From assembly GCF_000716595.1 (NCBI RefSeq), contig NZ_JNXC01000001.1, forward strand, positions 1 to 64,000: DNA of 64,000 bases. Reading direction: 5' to 3'. This DNA is from Saccharothrix sp. NRRL B-16314. Lineage in GTDB: Bacteria; Actinomycetota; Actinomycetes; Mycobacteriales; Pseudonocardiaceae. Below the pieces are notes generated by a model that did no database searches, was not told where the DNA came from, and saw nothing but the letters and a program-made list of their open reading frames with translations. A program made the translations under genes and the position numbers. Position 1 is the stretch's first letter; each line of letters begins with the position of its first letter. This document shows, piece by piece, positions 32,495 to 40,251 of this stretch.

Positions 32495-33892
32495 ATGGAG
32501 AAGCAGCCGTATCCGGTGATCACCGAGCGCGTGCTCGAACCGCTACCCCCGAAGCGGGTGTTCAGCCGCAGCCGAGGCCGCCTGCGGGAGGAGGTGCCGC
32601 TGGTGCTCGCCGGTCACCAGCGCGTGTACCGCACGCGCAACCAGTACGTGTTGGACACGACCGACCTGCCCCTCGACTCGCCCACGGTGGCGGACGCCTC
32701 GCACGTGTCGGTGGTGGACGTCACCGCGGACACCGAAGTGGTCGCCGAGCTCGTCATCCCGTCGCGGGACGCGGCGAACTTCACGCTCCGCGTGGCGTTC
32801 CTGTGCACCGTGGTGGATCCGGTGGCGGTCGTGCACACCGGTGGCAGCGACGCCGCCGCCATGCTGTCCAGCTATCTCAAGGGCCACCAGCGGATCTTCC
32901 AGCTGGGCTTGGACTACGACCTCAAGGACATCAACGACCTGCGCCGCAAGCTCGACGCCCAGATCCGGGCCTACAACACCATCGAGCCGCCGGATTTCGC
33001 CGGTCTGACCGTCACCCTGGCCAGCGTCGAGGTCATGACGCCCACGCAGGTGGCCGAACTGGTGGCGAAGCTGCGCGAGGCGCAGCAGACGCACACCGTG
33101 AAGACGACCCAGCTCAGTCACGACCACCGGCTGCACGAACTGGAGCAGGTGCACCGCCAGTCGGCCGAGGTCCACGACACCGAGCACAGTCGTTCGCTTG
33201 ACGCGATGCGGCGCGAGCACATCCGCCGGGAGCTCATGCGGACCGCCGAGGTGGTGGGGTCGGACCCGATCGCCGCGCTGTACCTGGCCCACGCCGCGGG
33301 CGAGGTGACCACGCGGGAGGTCGCGGACGAGCTGCGCAGGAGGCAGGAGCGCGAGATCGGGCAGGACCGCGACGACCTGCGGCTGGCAGTCGATCACGAA
33401 CGGTCGCAGGAACGGCTCCGGTGGGAAGCGGAGCGGGCCGACGTGCTGCACCGGCAGCAGGCCGAACTGCGCCACGAGTCCTGGTCCCGTGAGGACCGCC
33501 GGTGGGAGATCGAGGCGCAGGCGCGACGCGACGAGGCCCAACGTGATTTCGCCCTGGAGGAGTACCGCGCGAAGCGGGAAACCGAGCGTGCGGACGCGCT
33601 GCGGAAGGCGGAGTGGAAGCGCGAGGACCGGCACCTGGAGAACGCGGTCGCGATGAAGGAGCTGGACGCGCAGCTCGACGTGGTCAAAGCGCTGGCCGCT
33701 CAGGGCCACCTCGACACGGCGAATCTAGGGCCCGGGCTCAACCGGCTGGTCACCGATCTCCTCGGCACCCGACCGACGGCGGTCGGGACGTCCGACGACG
33801 ACCGGGCGATCACCGCACCGCCGGACCAGCCCGATCTCCCCGACGACCCGGACTTCGTCGACGACGACCGCAGCACGAAGGTGGAGGCATGA
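32495..33892 (+). CDS. SPFH/prohibitin-like coiled-coil protein
   Basis: This 465-residue protein has an N-terminal beta-rich section up to about residue 100 (YRTRNQYVLDTTDLPLDS) and an SPFH-like core: NFTLRVAFLCTVVDPVAVVH, then SYLKGHQRIFQLGLDYDLKD and GLTVTLASVEVMTPTQV. From about residue 185 to 420 it is an Arg/Glu/Gln-rich coiled coil with many Trp-Arg/Lys-Glu-Asp repeats. SPFH proteins assemble into membrane-associated rings; here no N-terminal membrane segment is seen, so it may rely on the next protein for membrane contact. GGGAG precedes the ATG, which follows the ATPase stop by 13 bases. The stop overlaps the next start. Confidence 0.75.
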   Translation: MEKQPYPVITERVLEPLPPKRVFSRSRGRLREEVPLVLAGHQRVYRTRNQYVLDTTDLPLDSPTVADASHVSVVDVTADTEVVAELVIPSRDAANFTLRVAFLCTVVDPVAVVHTGGSDAAAMLSSYLKGHQRIFQLGLDYDLKDINDLRRKLDAQIRAYNTIEPPDFAGLTVTLASVEVMTPTQVAELVAKLREAQQTHTVKTTQLSHDHRLHELEQVHRQSAEVHDTEHSRSLDAMRREHIRRELMRTAEVVGSDPIAALYLAHAAGEVTTREVADELRRRQEREIGQDRDDLRLAVDHERSQERLRWEAERADVLHRQQAELRHESWSREDRRWEIEAQARRDEAQRDFALEEYRAKRETERADALRKAEWKREDRHLENAVAMKELDAQLDVVKALAAQGHLDTANLGPGLNRLVTDLLGTRPTAVGTSDDDRAITAPPDQPDLPDDPDFVDDDRSTKVEA

Positions 33893-35295
33893 CGGCCCTG
33901 GACGAGCGTCCGTCCGTCGCAGAGCTCGGTCGGGTCGGCTTGGAACCGCCTCCGGTCGACCGGCCGGTGCGGGCGTCGCTGCCGAACGACGTCGCGATCG
34001 GCGCGTTGCGCCCGGTGATGCCGCAGCGCGGCCTGCCCAGGTTGCTGCGGCGGATGATCGGCATCAACGAGGACGTGCTCGACTGGGTGCCGGAGGAGCG
34101 GCCCCGCTACACGCGCCTGGGTCTGATCGTGCTTAACACCGGTCTACTGGCGGCCGTGTCGATGCACCTGGCGCTCACGAGTGTGCTGGGCAACCACTGG
34201 TGGCTGCTGTTCGCCGACGTGATGTGGGCGGTGATCATCGTGACGGTCGACAGCTGGCTGATCTCCAGCACGCACGGCGCGGCGCGCACGTCGCTGCTCG
34301 GCACCTACCTGCCCCGCCTGCTGCTCTCCGTGTTGCTTGGCGCCGTCATCGCCGAGCCGCTGGTACTGGCCGTGTTCCACCAGTCGATCGACAACGAGAT
34401 CCGGGAGACGCGCAAGGCGGAGATCGACGCCTACGGGAGCACGTTGAAGCGCTGCAACCCGCCGTCGGGAGAGATCCTGACCGACGCGTCGTGCACCGGG
34501 TTCCTCGTGGTGATCAGCGAGCGACCGCAGAGCGTGGTGGACGAGCTGATGCGTGCCACGTCGAACCGCGACGCGCTGGCGGTGAAGGTGCGCGACGTCG
34601 ACGCCCGGTTGGCCGAGTTGGAGGGGTTGGCCCGGGACGAGTGCGCGGGCCGCGGTGGTCCGGGCCTGACGGCGGTGCCCGGCGAAGGCCCTGAGTGCAC
34701 GAGAAACCGGGAGAAGGCCGACCAGTTCCGCCGTGACAACCAGGTCGACCAGCTGCACGCGGACCTCGTCACCGCCGATCGCCAAGTCTCCGACCTCACC
34801 GCGAAGGTCTCCGACGCCGCGAGCCGAACCGAACGCGAGGTCAACTCCGCGATCAGCGCGAAGATCGAGGAGAAACGCGGGAACCTCACCGAACGCGGCA
34901 TCCTGGACGAGTTCGAGGCGTTGGGCAGCTTGTCGGCCAAGCACTTCACGGTCCTCATGGCACACCTGTTGCTGGCGTTGCTGCTGATCGCGCTGGACTG
35001 CCTGCCGGTACTCAGCAAGATGATGAGTACCAGCACCGAGTACGACGCGCGGCTGCGTCAACAACTCGCGGTCTCCGGCCGTCTGCACGATTTGCAGTTG
35101 AGGGCCAGCGAGAAACGTGACTCGGTCGACTTCGAGCTCCAGGAACTCCGGTTCCGGCAGAAGCTGCGGACGGGGGTCGAGGAGATCGGGGGCGAGGACC
35201 GAACCGCCAAAGCCCGCCGGAGGATGGAGATGGACGCGCAGATCGACCGCTTGGCGGCAACGCTGGAGGAGCGAACCAGCCTCGTCCCGCGGTGA
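33889..35295 (+). CDS. DUF4407-type membrane protein
   Basis: A 468-residue membrane protein. After an N-terminal cytosolic section with RLLRRMIGINEDVLDWVPEE come three spans (LGLIVLNTGLLAAVSMHLAL, WLLFADVMWAVIIVTVDSWL, LLLSVLLGAVIAEPLVLAVF). A loop of about 180 residues, largely coiled coil with four Cys, leads to a fourth span (VLMAHLLLALLLIALDCLPV) and a cytosolic coiled-coil tail. The span pattern and the Asp-Ser/Arg after the second span match DUF4407. With an SPFH partner and a nucleotide-linked upstream pair it looks like the membrane output of the system. The ATG overlaps the previous stop (ATGA). The transcript ends at a hairpin seven bases on. Confidence 0.8.
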   Translation: MTALDERPSVAELGRVGLEPPPVDRPVRASLPNDVAIGALRPVMPQRGLPRLLRRMIGINEDVLDWVPEERPRYTRLGLIVLNTGLLAAVSMHLALTSVLGNHWWLLFADVMWAVIIVTVDSWLISSTHGAARTSLLGTYLPRLLLSVLLGAVIAEPLVLAVFHQSIDNEIRETRKAEIDAYGSTLKRCNPPSGEILTDASCTGFLVVISERPQSVVDELMRATSNRDALAVKVRDVDARLAELEGLARDECAGRGGPGLTAVPGEGPECTRNREKADQFRRDNQVDQLHADLVTADRQVSDLTAKVSDAASRTEREVNSAISAKIEEKRGNLTERGILDEFEALGSLSAKHFTVLMAHLLLALLLIALDCLPVLSKMMSTSTEYDARLRQQLAVSGRLHDLQLRASEKRDSVDFELQELRFRQKLRTGVEEIGGEDRTAKARRRMEMDAQIDRLAATLEERTSLVPR

Positions 35296-35301
35296 CGTCC
35301 T

Positions 35302-35339
35302 GACGCCGGTCCGAACAGGCACTCCACCGGACCGGCGTC
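35302..35339 (+). terminator. Terminator of the cyclase-ATPase-SPFH-DUF4407 operon
   Basis: Perfect 12-base arms GACGCCGGTCCG and CGGACCGGCGTC around a 14-base loop, starting seven bases after the last stop. It is the only strong hairpin between 29.7 and 35.3 kb and supports one transcription unit. Confidence 0.8.
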
Positions 35340-35675
35340 AGCCCGCCAGTCGTAGGCCGTCAGGTGAACCCGAGGGCCGATCGCTTGACCCGTCGACGAC
35401 TCGCTCACAGTCCTCCGTACCCGCAACGCGACTTCGGCCCTCTGGGATCGGTTCCGGCGGGGTAAGCGTGCCGAGGCGATAGCGACGAACCGCAGGTGCG
35501 TGCCTGCACAACGCACCTGTGCCGCTGCCACGCCTCGGCGAAAGAGGTGGCGGTGTCGTGGTGTGCGGCGACGGGGCCGTCGGTCAGGTGGACGGCGAGG
35601 TCGTCGGCCTGATCTGGGAGAGAGGACGCTGAGGCTCAGCCGCTGCCAGGAGGTGAACCTCAGTGACAATGCGTT
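35340..35675. other. Intergenic stretch, 336 bp
   Basis: No gene found. It contains a 27-base inverted repeat, CAGGTGCGT and ACGCACCTG around nine bases, at about 35491-35517. Frames here have poor third-position bias. It may hold the remains of a gene at the edge of the accessory operon. Confidence 0.5.
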
Positions 35676-35712
35676 CAGAGGCCCTGTGGAACTTTCTCCA
35701 CAGGGCCTCTGA
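35676..35712 (-). terminator. Terminator of the tRNA-Ser(GCT)-tRNA-Arg(ACG) unit
   Basis: Arms CAGAGGCCCTGTGGA and TCCACAGGGCCTCTG pair around a short loop, immediately downstream of the leftward tRNA-Arg. Confidence 0.85.
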
Positions 35713-35715
35713 CTC

Positions 35716-35791
35716 TGGTGCGCTCGGCAGGATTCGAACCTGCAACCTTCTGATCCGTAGTCAGATGCTCTATCCGTTGAGCTACGAGCGC
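35716..35791 (-). tRNA. tRNA-Arg (anticodon ACG), CCA encoded
   Basis: On the minus strand the acceptor GCGCTCG pairs with CGAGCGC and the gene ends in ACCA, so CCA is encoded here but not in the four serine tRNAs. The anticodon loop CTACGGA gives ACG, the substrate of TadA encoded in this window. D arm TAGCTCAACGGATAGAGCA and T arm CAGGTTCGAATCCTG are canonical. Confidence 0.97.
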
Positions 35792-35829
35792 GTCGTATTC
35801 AGTTGTCACCCGACCGAAGTCGGGTGTTG

Positions 35830-35919
35830 CGGAGGCTCCGGGATTTGAACCCGGGATGGGCGATAAACCCAAACCGCATTAGCAGTGCGGCGCCATAGAC
35901 CAGACTAGGCGAAGCCTCC
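35830..35919 (-). tRNA. tRNA-Ser (anticodon GCT)
   Basis: Acceptor GGAGGCT pairs with AGCCTCC, discriminator G. The anticodon stem-loop GCACTGCTAATGC gives GCT for AGC and AGU. The variable arm is long, as expected for serine, and the T arm is CCGGGTTCAAATCCCGG. It precedes tRNA-Arg in the same direction by 38 bases, so the two are probably co-transcribed. Confidence 0.97.
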
Positions 35920-35983
35920 CGGAGCCCTCGGCTACGACGCATAGATTACACATGACCCCACCGCACTGGCAAAACGCCCCCCT

Positions 35984-36023
35984 CCTTGCCGCATCCTCCC
36001 TGGTCAGGAGGCATGCGGCAAGG
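35984..36023 (-). terminator. Terminator of the acetoacetyl-CoA synthetase gene
   Basis: CCTTGCCGCATCCTCC pairs with GGAGGCATGCGGCAAGG with a small bulge around a seven-base loop, 24 bases after the aacS stop. Confidence 0.7.
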
Positions 36024-36047
36024 GTTGGGGGTGCGTTCAACGCCAGG

Positions 36048-38045
36048 TCAGGAGCCGGCGGGGTGAGGTAGGTCTCGTGCCAGATCCAAAAATGGGCGCA
36101 GTGAGGCCGGGTTCCGGAGGGCGTCGAGGCTCACCGCGCGCTCCGGCGGGGTGCCGGCCAGGATCTTCTTCACGGGCACCTCGCACTTCTTCCCGTTCAG
36201 CGTCCTGGGGATCTCCTCGACGGCCACGAATCTGTTCGGCACGTGCCGCGGCGACAGGTTGGTCCGCAGCTCCGCCCGCAGGCGCGGCTCGAGGGTGTCC
36301 AACGTCACCCCCGGGTCGAGGACCAGGAAGCACAGCAGCTCACCGTCTGCTTGACCCGCACCCGATGTGTCGATCACCAACGAGTCCGCCACGCCGGGCA
36401 GGCCTTCGACCACACGGTAGAACTCGCTCGTGCCCATCCGGACCCCACCCCGGTTCAGGGTGGAATCGCTGCGGCCGTAGATGACCGCCGAACCCCTGCG
36501 GGTGACGCGGATCCAGTCGCCGTGCCGCCAGACGCCCTCGAACGTGTCGAAGTACGCGTCGTGGAGCTTCGAGCCGTCCTCGTCGTCCCAGAAGAACACC
36601 GGCATCGACGGCATGGGCTTCGTGATCACCAGTTCGCCCACCTCCTCGATCACCGGCTTGCCCGACTCGTCGTACGACTCGACCGCGGCACCCAGGGCAC
36701 GGCAGGACAGTTCGCCCAGCCACACGGGACGGTCGGGGGCCGCGGCCACGAAGGCGGTGCAGAGGTCCGTTCCGCCGGACACCGAGGCGATCTGGACCTC
36801 CGACCCGACGGCCGACGCGATCCAGCGGAAGCCCTCGGGGGTCAGCGGCGCACCGGTCGAGCCGACGACGCGGAGCCCGGTGAGGTCGTAGCGAGCCGCT
36901 GGGTGGAGGTCTTCCTTCAGGCACGACTGGATGTACGGCGCGGACGTGCCGAAGTACGTCACGCGGTGCTGTTCGGCCAGGTGCCAGAGGACGTTCAGGT
37001 CGGGGTGCGCCGGACTGCCGTCGTACAGCACGATCGTCGACCCGACCAGCAGGCCGGAGACGAGGAAGTTCCACATCATCCAGCCGGTGGTGGTGAACCA
37101 GAAGAACCGGTCCCCCGGGCCGAGGTCGCTGTGCAGCGCCAGCATCTTGAGGTGTTCCACGACGATGCCGCCGTGCCCCTGGACGATCCCCTTGGGCAGC
37201 CCCGTCGTCCCGGACGAGTACAGGACCCACAACGGGTGGTCGAACGGCACCGGCTCGAACGCCAGTTCGGCGTCGGCGTGCGCAGCCAGCAGGGAGTCCC
37301 AGGTGACGACTCCGGGAAGCGGGGTGCCGCCGACGTAGTCGATCATCACGGTGGCGCGCAGGGACGGGATCTCCGCCCGCAGCTTCTCCACCGTCGACCG
37401 CACGTCGAACGCCCGCCCGTTGTACCGGTACCCGTCCACGGTCACCAGCACCGTCGGCGTGATCTGGGTGAACCGGTCCGCGATCGCCCGCGCGCCGAAG
37501 TCCGGCGAGCACGACGACCAGGTCGCACCGAGCGACGCCGCCGCCAGGAACGCGATCAGCGCCTCCGGCGAGTTCGGCACCAGCGCCACCACCCGGTCGC
37601 CCGGACGAACGCCGATCTCCACGAACCCGGCGCGCACGGCCGCCACCCGGTGACGCAACTCGCCGTACGTCAACTGCGACGACAAGCCGTCCTCGCGGTG
37701 GAAGACCACCGCCAGGTCACCGTCCGCGCCCCTCAGGGCGTGCTCGGCGTAGTTCAGCGTGGCGCCGGGGAACCAGGACGCCCCGGGCATCACCGGAGCC
37801 TCCAGCACGCCCGTGGGCGGGCTGTGGAACACCACCTCGAAGAACTCCGCGATCGCGCCCCAGAACCCCTCCAGGTCGGTCGTGGACCACTCCCACAGCG
37901 ACTCGTAGTCGGGGAAGTCCAGCTCCTTGGCGGTGGCCAGCCAGGAGCGGAACGCGGTCATCCGGCTGTCCTGGACCCGATCGGGGTCCGGGCGCCACAG
38001 GACTTCCGCCTCGCCGGCGGCGGCGCCGGCACGCATCTCGGTCAT
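36048..38045 (-). CDS. aacS: Acetoacetyl-CoA synthetase
   Basis: A 665-residue ANL-superfamily enzyme that activates acetoacetate with ATP and CoA. The size fits the family (about 650). The family's N-terminal section is visible (FRSWLATAKELDFPDYESLW, MPGASWFPGATLNYAEHAL), then the adenylation motif LYSSGTTGLPKGIVQGHGG, TGWMMWNFLVSGLL, SVSGGTDLCTAFV, WRHGDWIRVTRRGSAVIYGR and the C-terminal catalytic Lys in PRTLNGKKCEVPVKK. It may supply acetoacetyl-CoA to the thiolase encoded upstream. The ATG is preceded by AGGAAC at nine bases; upstream in-frame extension overlaps sequence antisense to the EspG-like gene. It appears monocistronic. Confidence 0.95.
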   Translation of the reverse strand: MTEMRAGAAAGEAEVLWRPDPDRVQDSRMTAFRSWLATAKELDFPDYESLWEWSTTDLEGFWGAIAEFFEVVFHSPPTGVLEAPVMPGASWFPGATLNYAEHALRGADGDLAVVFHREDGLSSQLTYGELRHRVAAVRAGFVEIGVRPGDRVVALVPNSPEALIAFLAAASLGATWSSCSPDFGARAIADRFTQITPTVLVTVDGYRYNGRAFDVRSTVEKLRAEIPSLRATVMIDYVGGTPLPGVVTWDSLLAAHADAELAFEPVPFDHPLWVLYSSGTTGLPKGIVQGHGGIVVEHLKMLALHSDLGPGDRFFWFTTTGWMMWNFLVSGLLVGSTIVLYDGSPAHPDLNVLWHLAEQHRVTYFGTSAPYIQSCLKEDLHPAARYDLTGLRVVGSTGAPLTPEGFRWIASAVGSEVQIASVSGGTDLCTAFVAAAPDRPVWLGELSCRALGAAVESYDESGKPVIEEVGELVITKPMPSMPVFFWDDEDGSKLHDAYFDTFEGVWRHGDWIRVTRRGSAVIYGRSDSTLNRGGVRMGTSEFYRVVEGLPGVADSLVIDTSGAGQADGELLCFLVLDPGVTLDTLEPRLRAELRTNLSPRHVPNRFVAVEEIPRTLNGKKCEVPVKKILAGTPPERAVSLDALRNPASLRPFLDLARDLPHPAGS

Positions 38046-38104
38046 ACCTGAAGTTCCTAGCCGATCGGACGGCCCGGAACCACAGTAGGCATCCACACAC
38101 CGGG

Positions 38105-38869
38105 TCAGTTCCGGCCGGCGCCCGCCACCAGTCCCTCGACCGCCGAGATCAACCGCTGGGCGTCCGCGGGCGCCATGACGAGCCACCCGTCGTCCCGCCG
38201 GACCAGGTAGCGGCCCTCGGTGGTGTCCAGCCACGACACCACGGCTCCCGTCGGGTGCAGGTACCCCGCCCGGTTGCGGGCGATCACGCCGACCTGGCCG
38301 CCGCCGCTGCGGGTCGTCACGGCGCGCATCAGGGTGTTGGCCTCCGGCTCGCGCAGGCCGACGCCGCGCAGCACGTCGAGGAAACCCTCGCTGCCGTCGT
38401 TCTCGCCCGCCCGGCCCGCGGCCAGGTAGTCGTCCCAGCGCACGTTCACCGAACGGCCGCCGCCTGGTCGCGCGGGTGGCAGGGTGTTGACCGTGGTCGC
38501 GGCCAGCGCGGTCGGCCGGAACCCGGCGACCTGCACCTGGCTGCCGAGCCGGCCCGCGAACGCGCCGTGCCACGCGGCGGTGGCCAGGCCGCGTGCCTGT
38601 TCACCGCGCAGCGTGAAGAACACCTCCAGGCCGATCTCGAACTCGGCCAGGCCGCGCAGCAGCCCGTACAGCTCCTCGTCGGGCCGCTCGACCGTGCCGA
38701 AACCGCGTGCCGCCAGGTCGCGGGACGCGGTTTCGACCAGCCTGGCCCGTTCCTGCTGGGTGTGCCCGAAGTGCCTGGTGCCGAGCGGCACCGGGTGGGC
38801 GTCCCGGTGGACGGCCTGCCAGAGCAGGAAGAACTCCACTTCGGTGAGCCGGAAGACGCGCTCGGTCAC
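38105..38869 (-). CDS. EspG-like type VII secretion chaperone
   Basis: A 254-residue protein. FRLTEVEFFLLWQAVHRDAH at the N-terminus, GLLRGLAEFEIGLEVFFTLR in the middle, and the C-terminal EGRYLVRRDDGWLVMAPADA block match the EspG family, cytosolic chaperones that bind PE/PPE or WXG100-type substrates in ESX secretion. The GTG overlaps the stop of the PPE-like gene by four bases, fixing it as a partner of that protein. No EccC or other ESX core component is encoded in the window, so this would be an orphan substrate-chaperone unit. Confidence 0.85.
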   Translation of the reverse strand: MTERVFRLTEVEFFLLWQAVHRDAHPVPLGTRHFGHTQQERARLVETASRDLAARGFGTVERPDEELYGLLRGLAEFEIGLEVFFTLRGEQARGLATAAWHGAFAGRLGSQVQVAGFRPTALAATTVNTLPPARPGGGRSVNVRWDDYLAAGRAGENDGSEGFLDVLRGVGLREPEANTLMRAVTTRSGGGQVGVIARNRAGYLHPTGAVVSWLDTTEGRYLVRRDDGWLVMAPADAQRLISAVEGLVAGAGRN

Positions 38870-40251
38870 AGGCCGATCACCGGGGGTGCGGCCTTGCGGT
38901 CGACGCCGAAGACGTTGTCGTCGTCCTCCAGGTAGTTGGGACGGCTGCGGTCGCGGTCGTCGGCGCCGCCACCGGCGACGGGCGGCGGTGCGGCCATCGG
39001 CGCGGCGCCGATCATGCCCGCCTGCGGCGTCACCGACTTCGGCGCCTGGAACTGGCTGGTCACGCTGCCGGGGTTGGCCGAGCCGCCGCGGTCGCCGAGC
39101 GCACCCGTCGCCGAGCCGGGACCGGCCAGCGGGCCGGAGCCACCGCCGGCCGAGCCGACGGGCGTCGGCATGGACACGGGGCCGCGACCGCCGCCACCGA
39201 AACCGGTGAAGGTGCCACGTCCGCCGAAGCCGGAACGACCGGACTGCGGGGACGTGCCGCCGGGGCGTTGGCCGCCGGGGTTCGTCACGACCGGGTTGGC
39301 GGCGCCGCCGCCGCCGCCGTCGGTCACGGGCGGGGTCGTCGGCGTCACGGGCGGCTGCGGCGGAGGGGTGGGTGCGACCGGGTTGGTCGGCGGGCTGAAC
39401 GACGGCACCGTCCGGTCGACCTCGTACGAGTTCAGCTGGAACATCGCCATGACCTCGGCGGCCTGGCGGTGCGTGGCGTCGGCGGTCAGCACCGAGTCGA
39501 CCGCGGGCGCGGCGATGGTGTCGATGCCGGTGAACGCGCCGGGCGTCCGCGTGGTCAGCCGCGGGTTCGTGACGAGGCTCTCCTCGGCGATCGGGGACAC
39601 CGCCCGGTAGCCGAAGTCCTCCGCGCGACGTCCGATCAGCGGCGACCTCGGCGTGGCGATCGGGGTCGGGGTGGCCACCGGCGTGGACGGAACGTCGGCG
39701 ACGGGCGTGACGACCGGCGGCGCGGGCGCGGGCGGCGGCATCATCTCGCGCGCCGTCTGCACGTGGTCGATCTCGGTGGCGATGCACTTCGCCACGTTGT
39801 CGGCGTGCTCGCTGGTGTGCAGCGCCCACTTCTCGACCGACTCCAGCGCCTCGCGGGCGCGTTCGGCCGACTCGCCCTCCCAAGCCTGGGTGGACCGACT
39901 GATCGCCTTGGCCAGCAGCTCCTGCACCTCGCCGAGCGCCTTGCCGACGGTCGCCCAGTCGGTCTGGGCACTGCCCGCGGCCTTGAGGTCGACGCCGGTG
40001 TTGATCATCTCCCACAGCTGCTGGTGGCTGTAGGTCATCCAGTCGACCTTCTGGCCGAGGTCGGTGTGCTTCTGGTGGCCGTGACCGCCGCCGTGACCGC
40101 CACCATGACCGCCGCCCTGGCCCTGGCCACCTTGGCCGCCGTGGTGGCCGATGTTCTGGCCGCCGTTGCCCTGACCGCCGTGACCCTGGCCGCCGTGACT
40201 GCCCTGGTTGCCTTGGCCGCCGTGATTGCCGCCGTGCTTGTTGTCGCCCAT
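38866..40251 (-). CDS. PPE/WXG100-like secreted protein with Gly/His-rich N-terminus
   Basis: A 461-residue protein. The first 60 residues are a Gly/His/Gln tract (GGQGNQGSHGGQGHGGQGNG and more). About residues 65-165 form the helical hairpin of a PPE or WXG100-type ESX substrate (VDWMTYSHQQLWEMINTGVD), with the turn WEGESAERAREALESVEKW. A Pro/Thr-rich linker and a Gly/Pro/Ser-rich C-terminal half follow. Export by a type VII system and binding to the coupled EspG-like chaperone are inferred. The His-rich head could bind metal. Start and stop overlap those of both neighbours. Confidence 0.8.
   Translation of the reverse strand: MGDNKHGGNHGGQGNQGSHGGQGHGGQGNGGQNIGHHGGQGGQGQGGGHGGGHGGGHGHQKHTDLGQKVDWMTYSHQQLWEMINTGVDLKAAGSAQTDWATVGKALGEVQELLAKAISRSTQAWEGESAERAREALESVEKWALHTSEHADNVAKCIATEIDHVQTAREMMPPPAPAPPVVTPVADVPSTPVATPTPIATPRSPLIGRRAEDFGYRAVSPIAEESLVTNPRLTTRTPGAFTGIDTIAAPAVDSVLTADATHRQAAEVMAMFQLNSYEVDRTVPSFSPPTNPVAPTPPPQPPVTPTTPPVTDGGGGGAANPVVTNPGGQRPGGTSPQSGRSGFGGRGTFTGFGGGGRGPVSMPTPVGSAGGGSGPLAGPGSATGALGDRGGSANPGSVTSQFQAPKSVTPQAGMIGAAPMAAPPPVAGGGADDRDRSRPNYLEDDDNVFGVDRKAAPPVIGL

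Noticed and set aside
30082..32523. 813-residue minus-strand frame across the cyclase and ATPase genes
   Set aside because: Shadow of the codon bias; the plus-strand frames have motifs, ribosome sites and overlapping start/stop codons.
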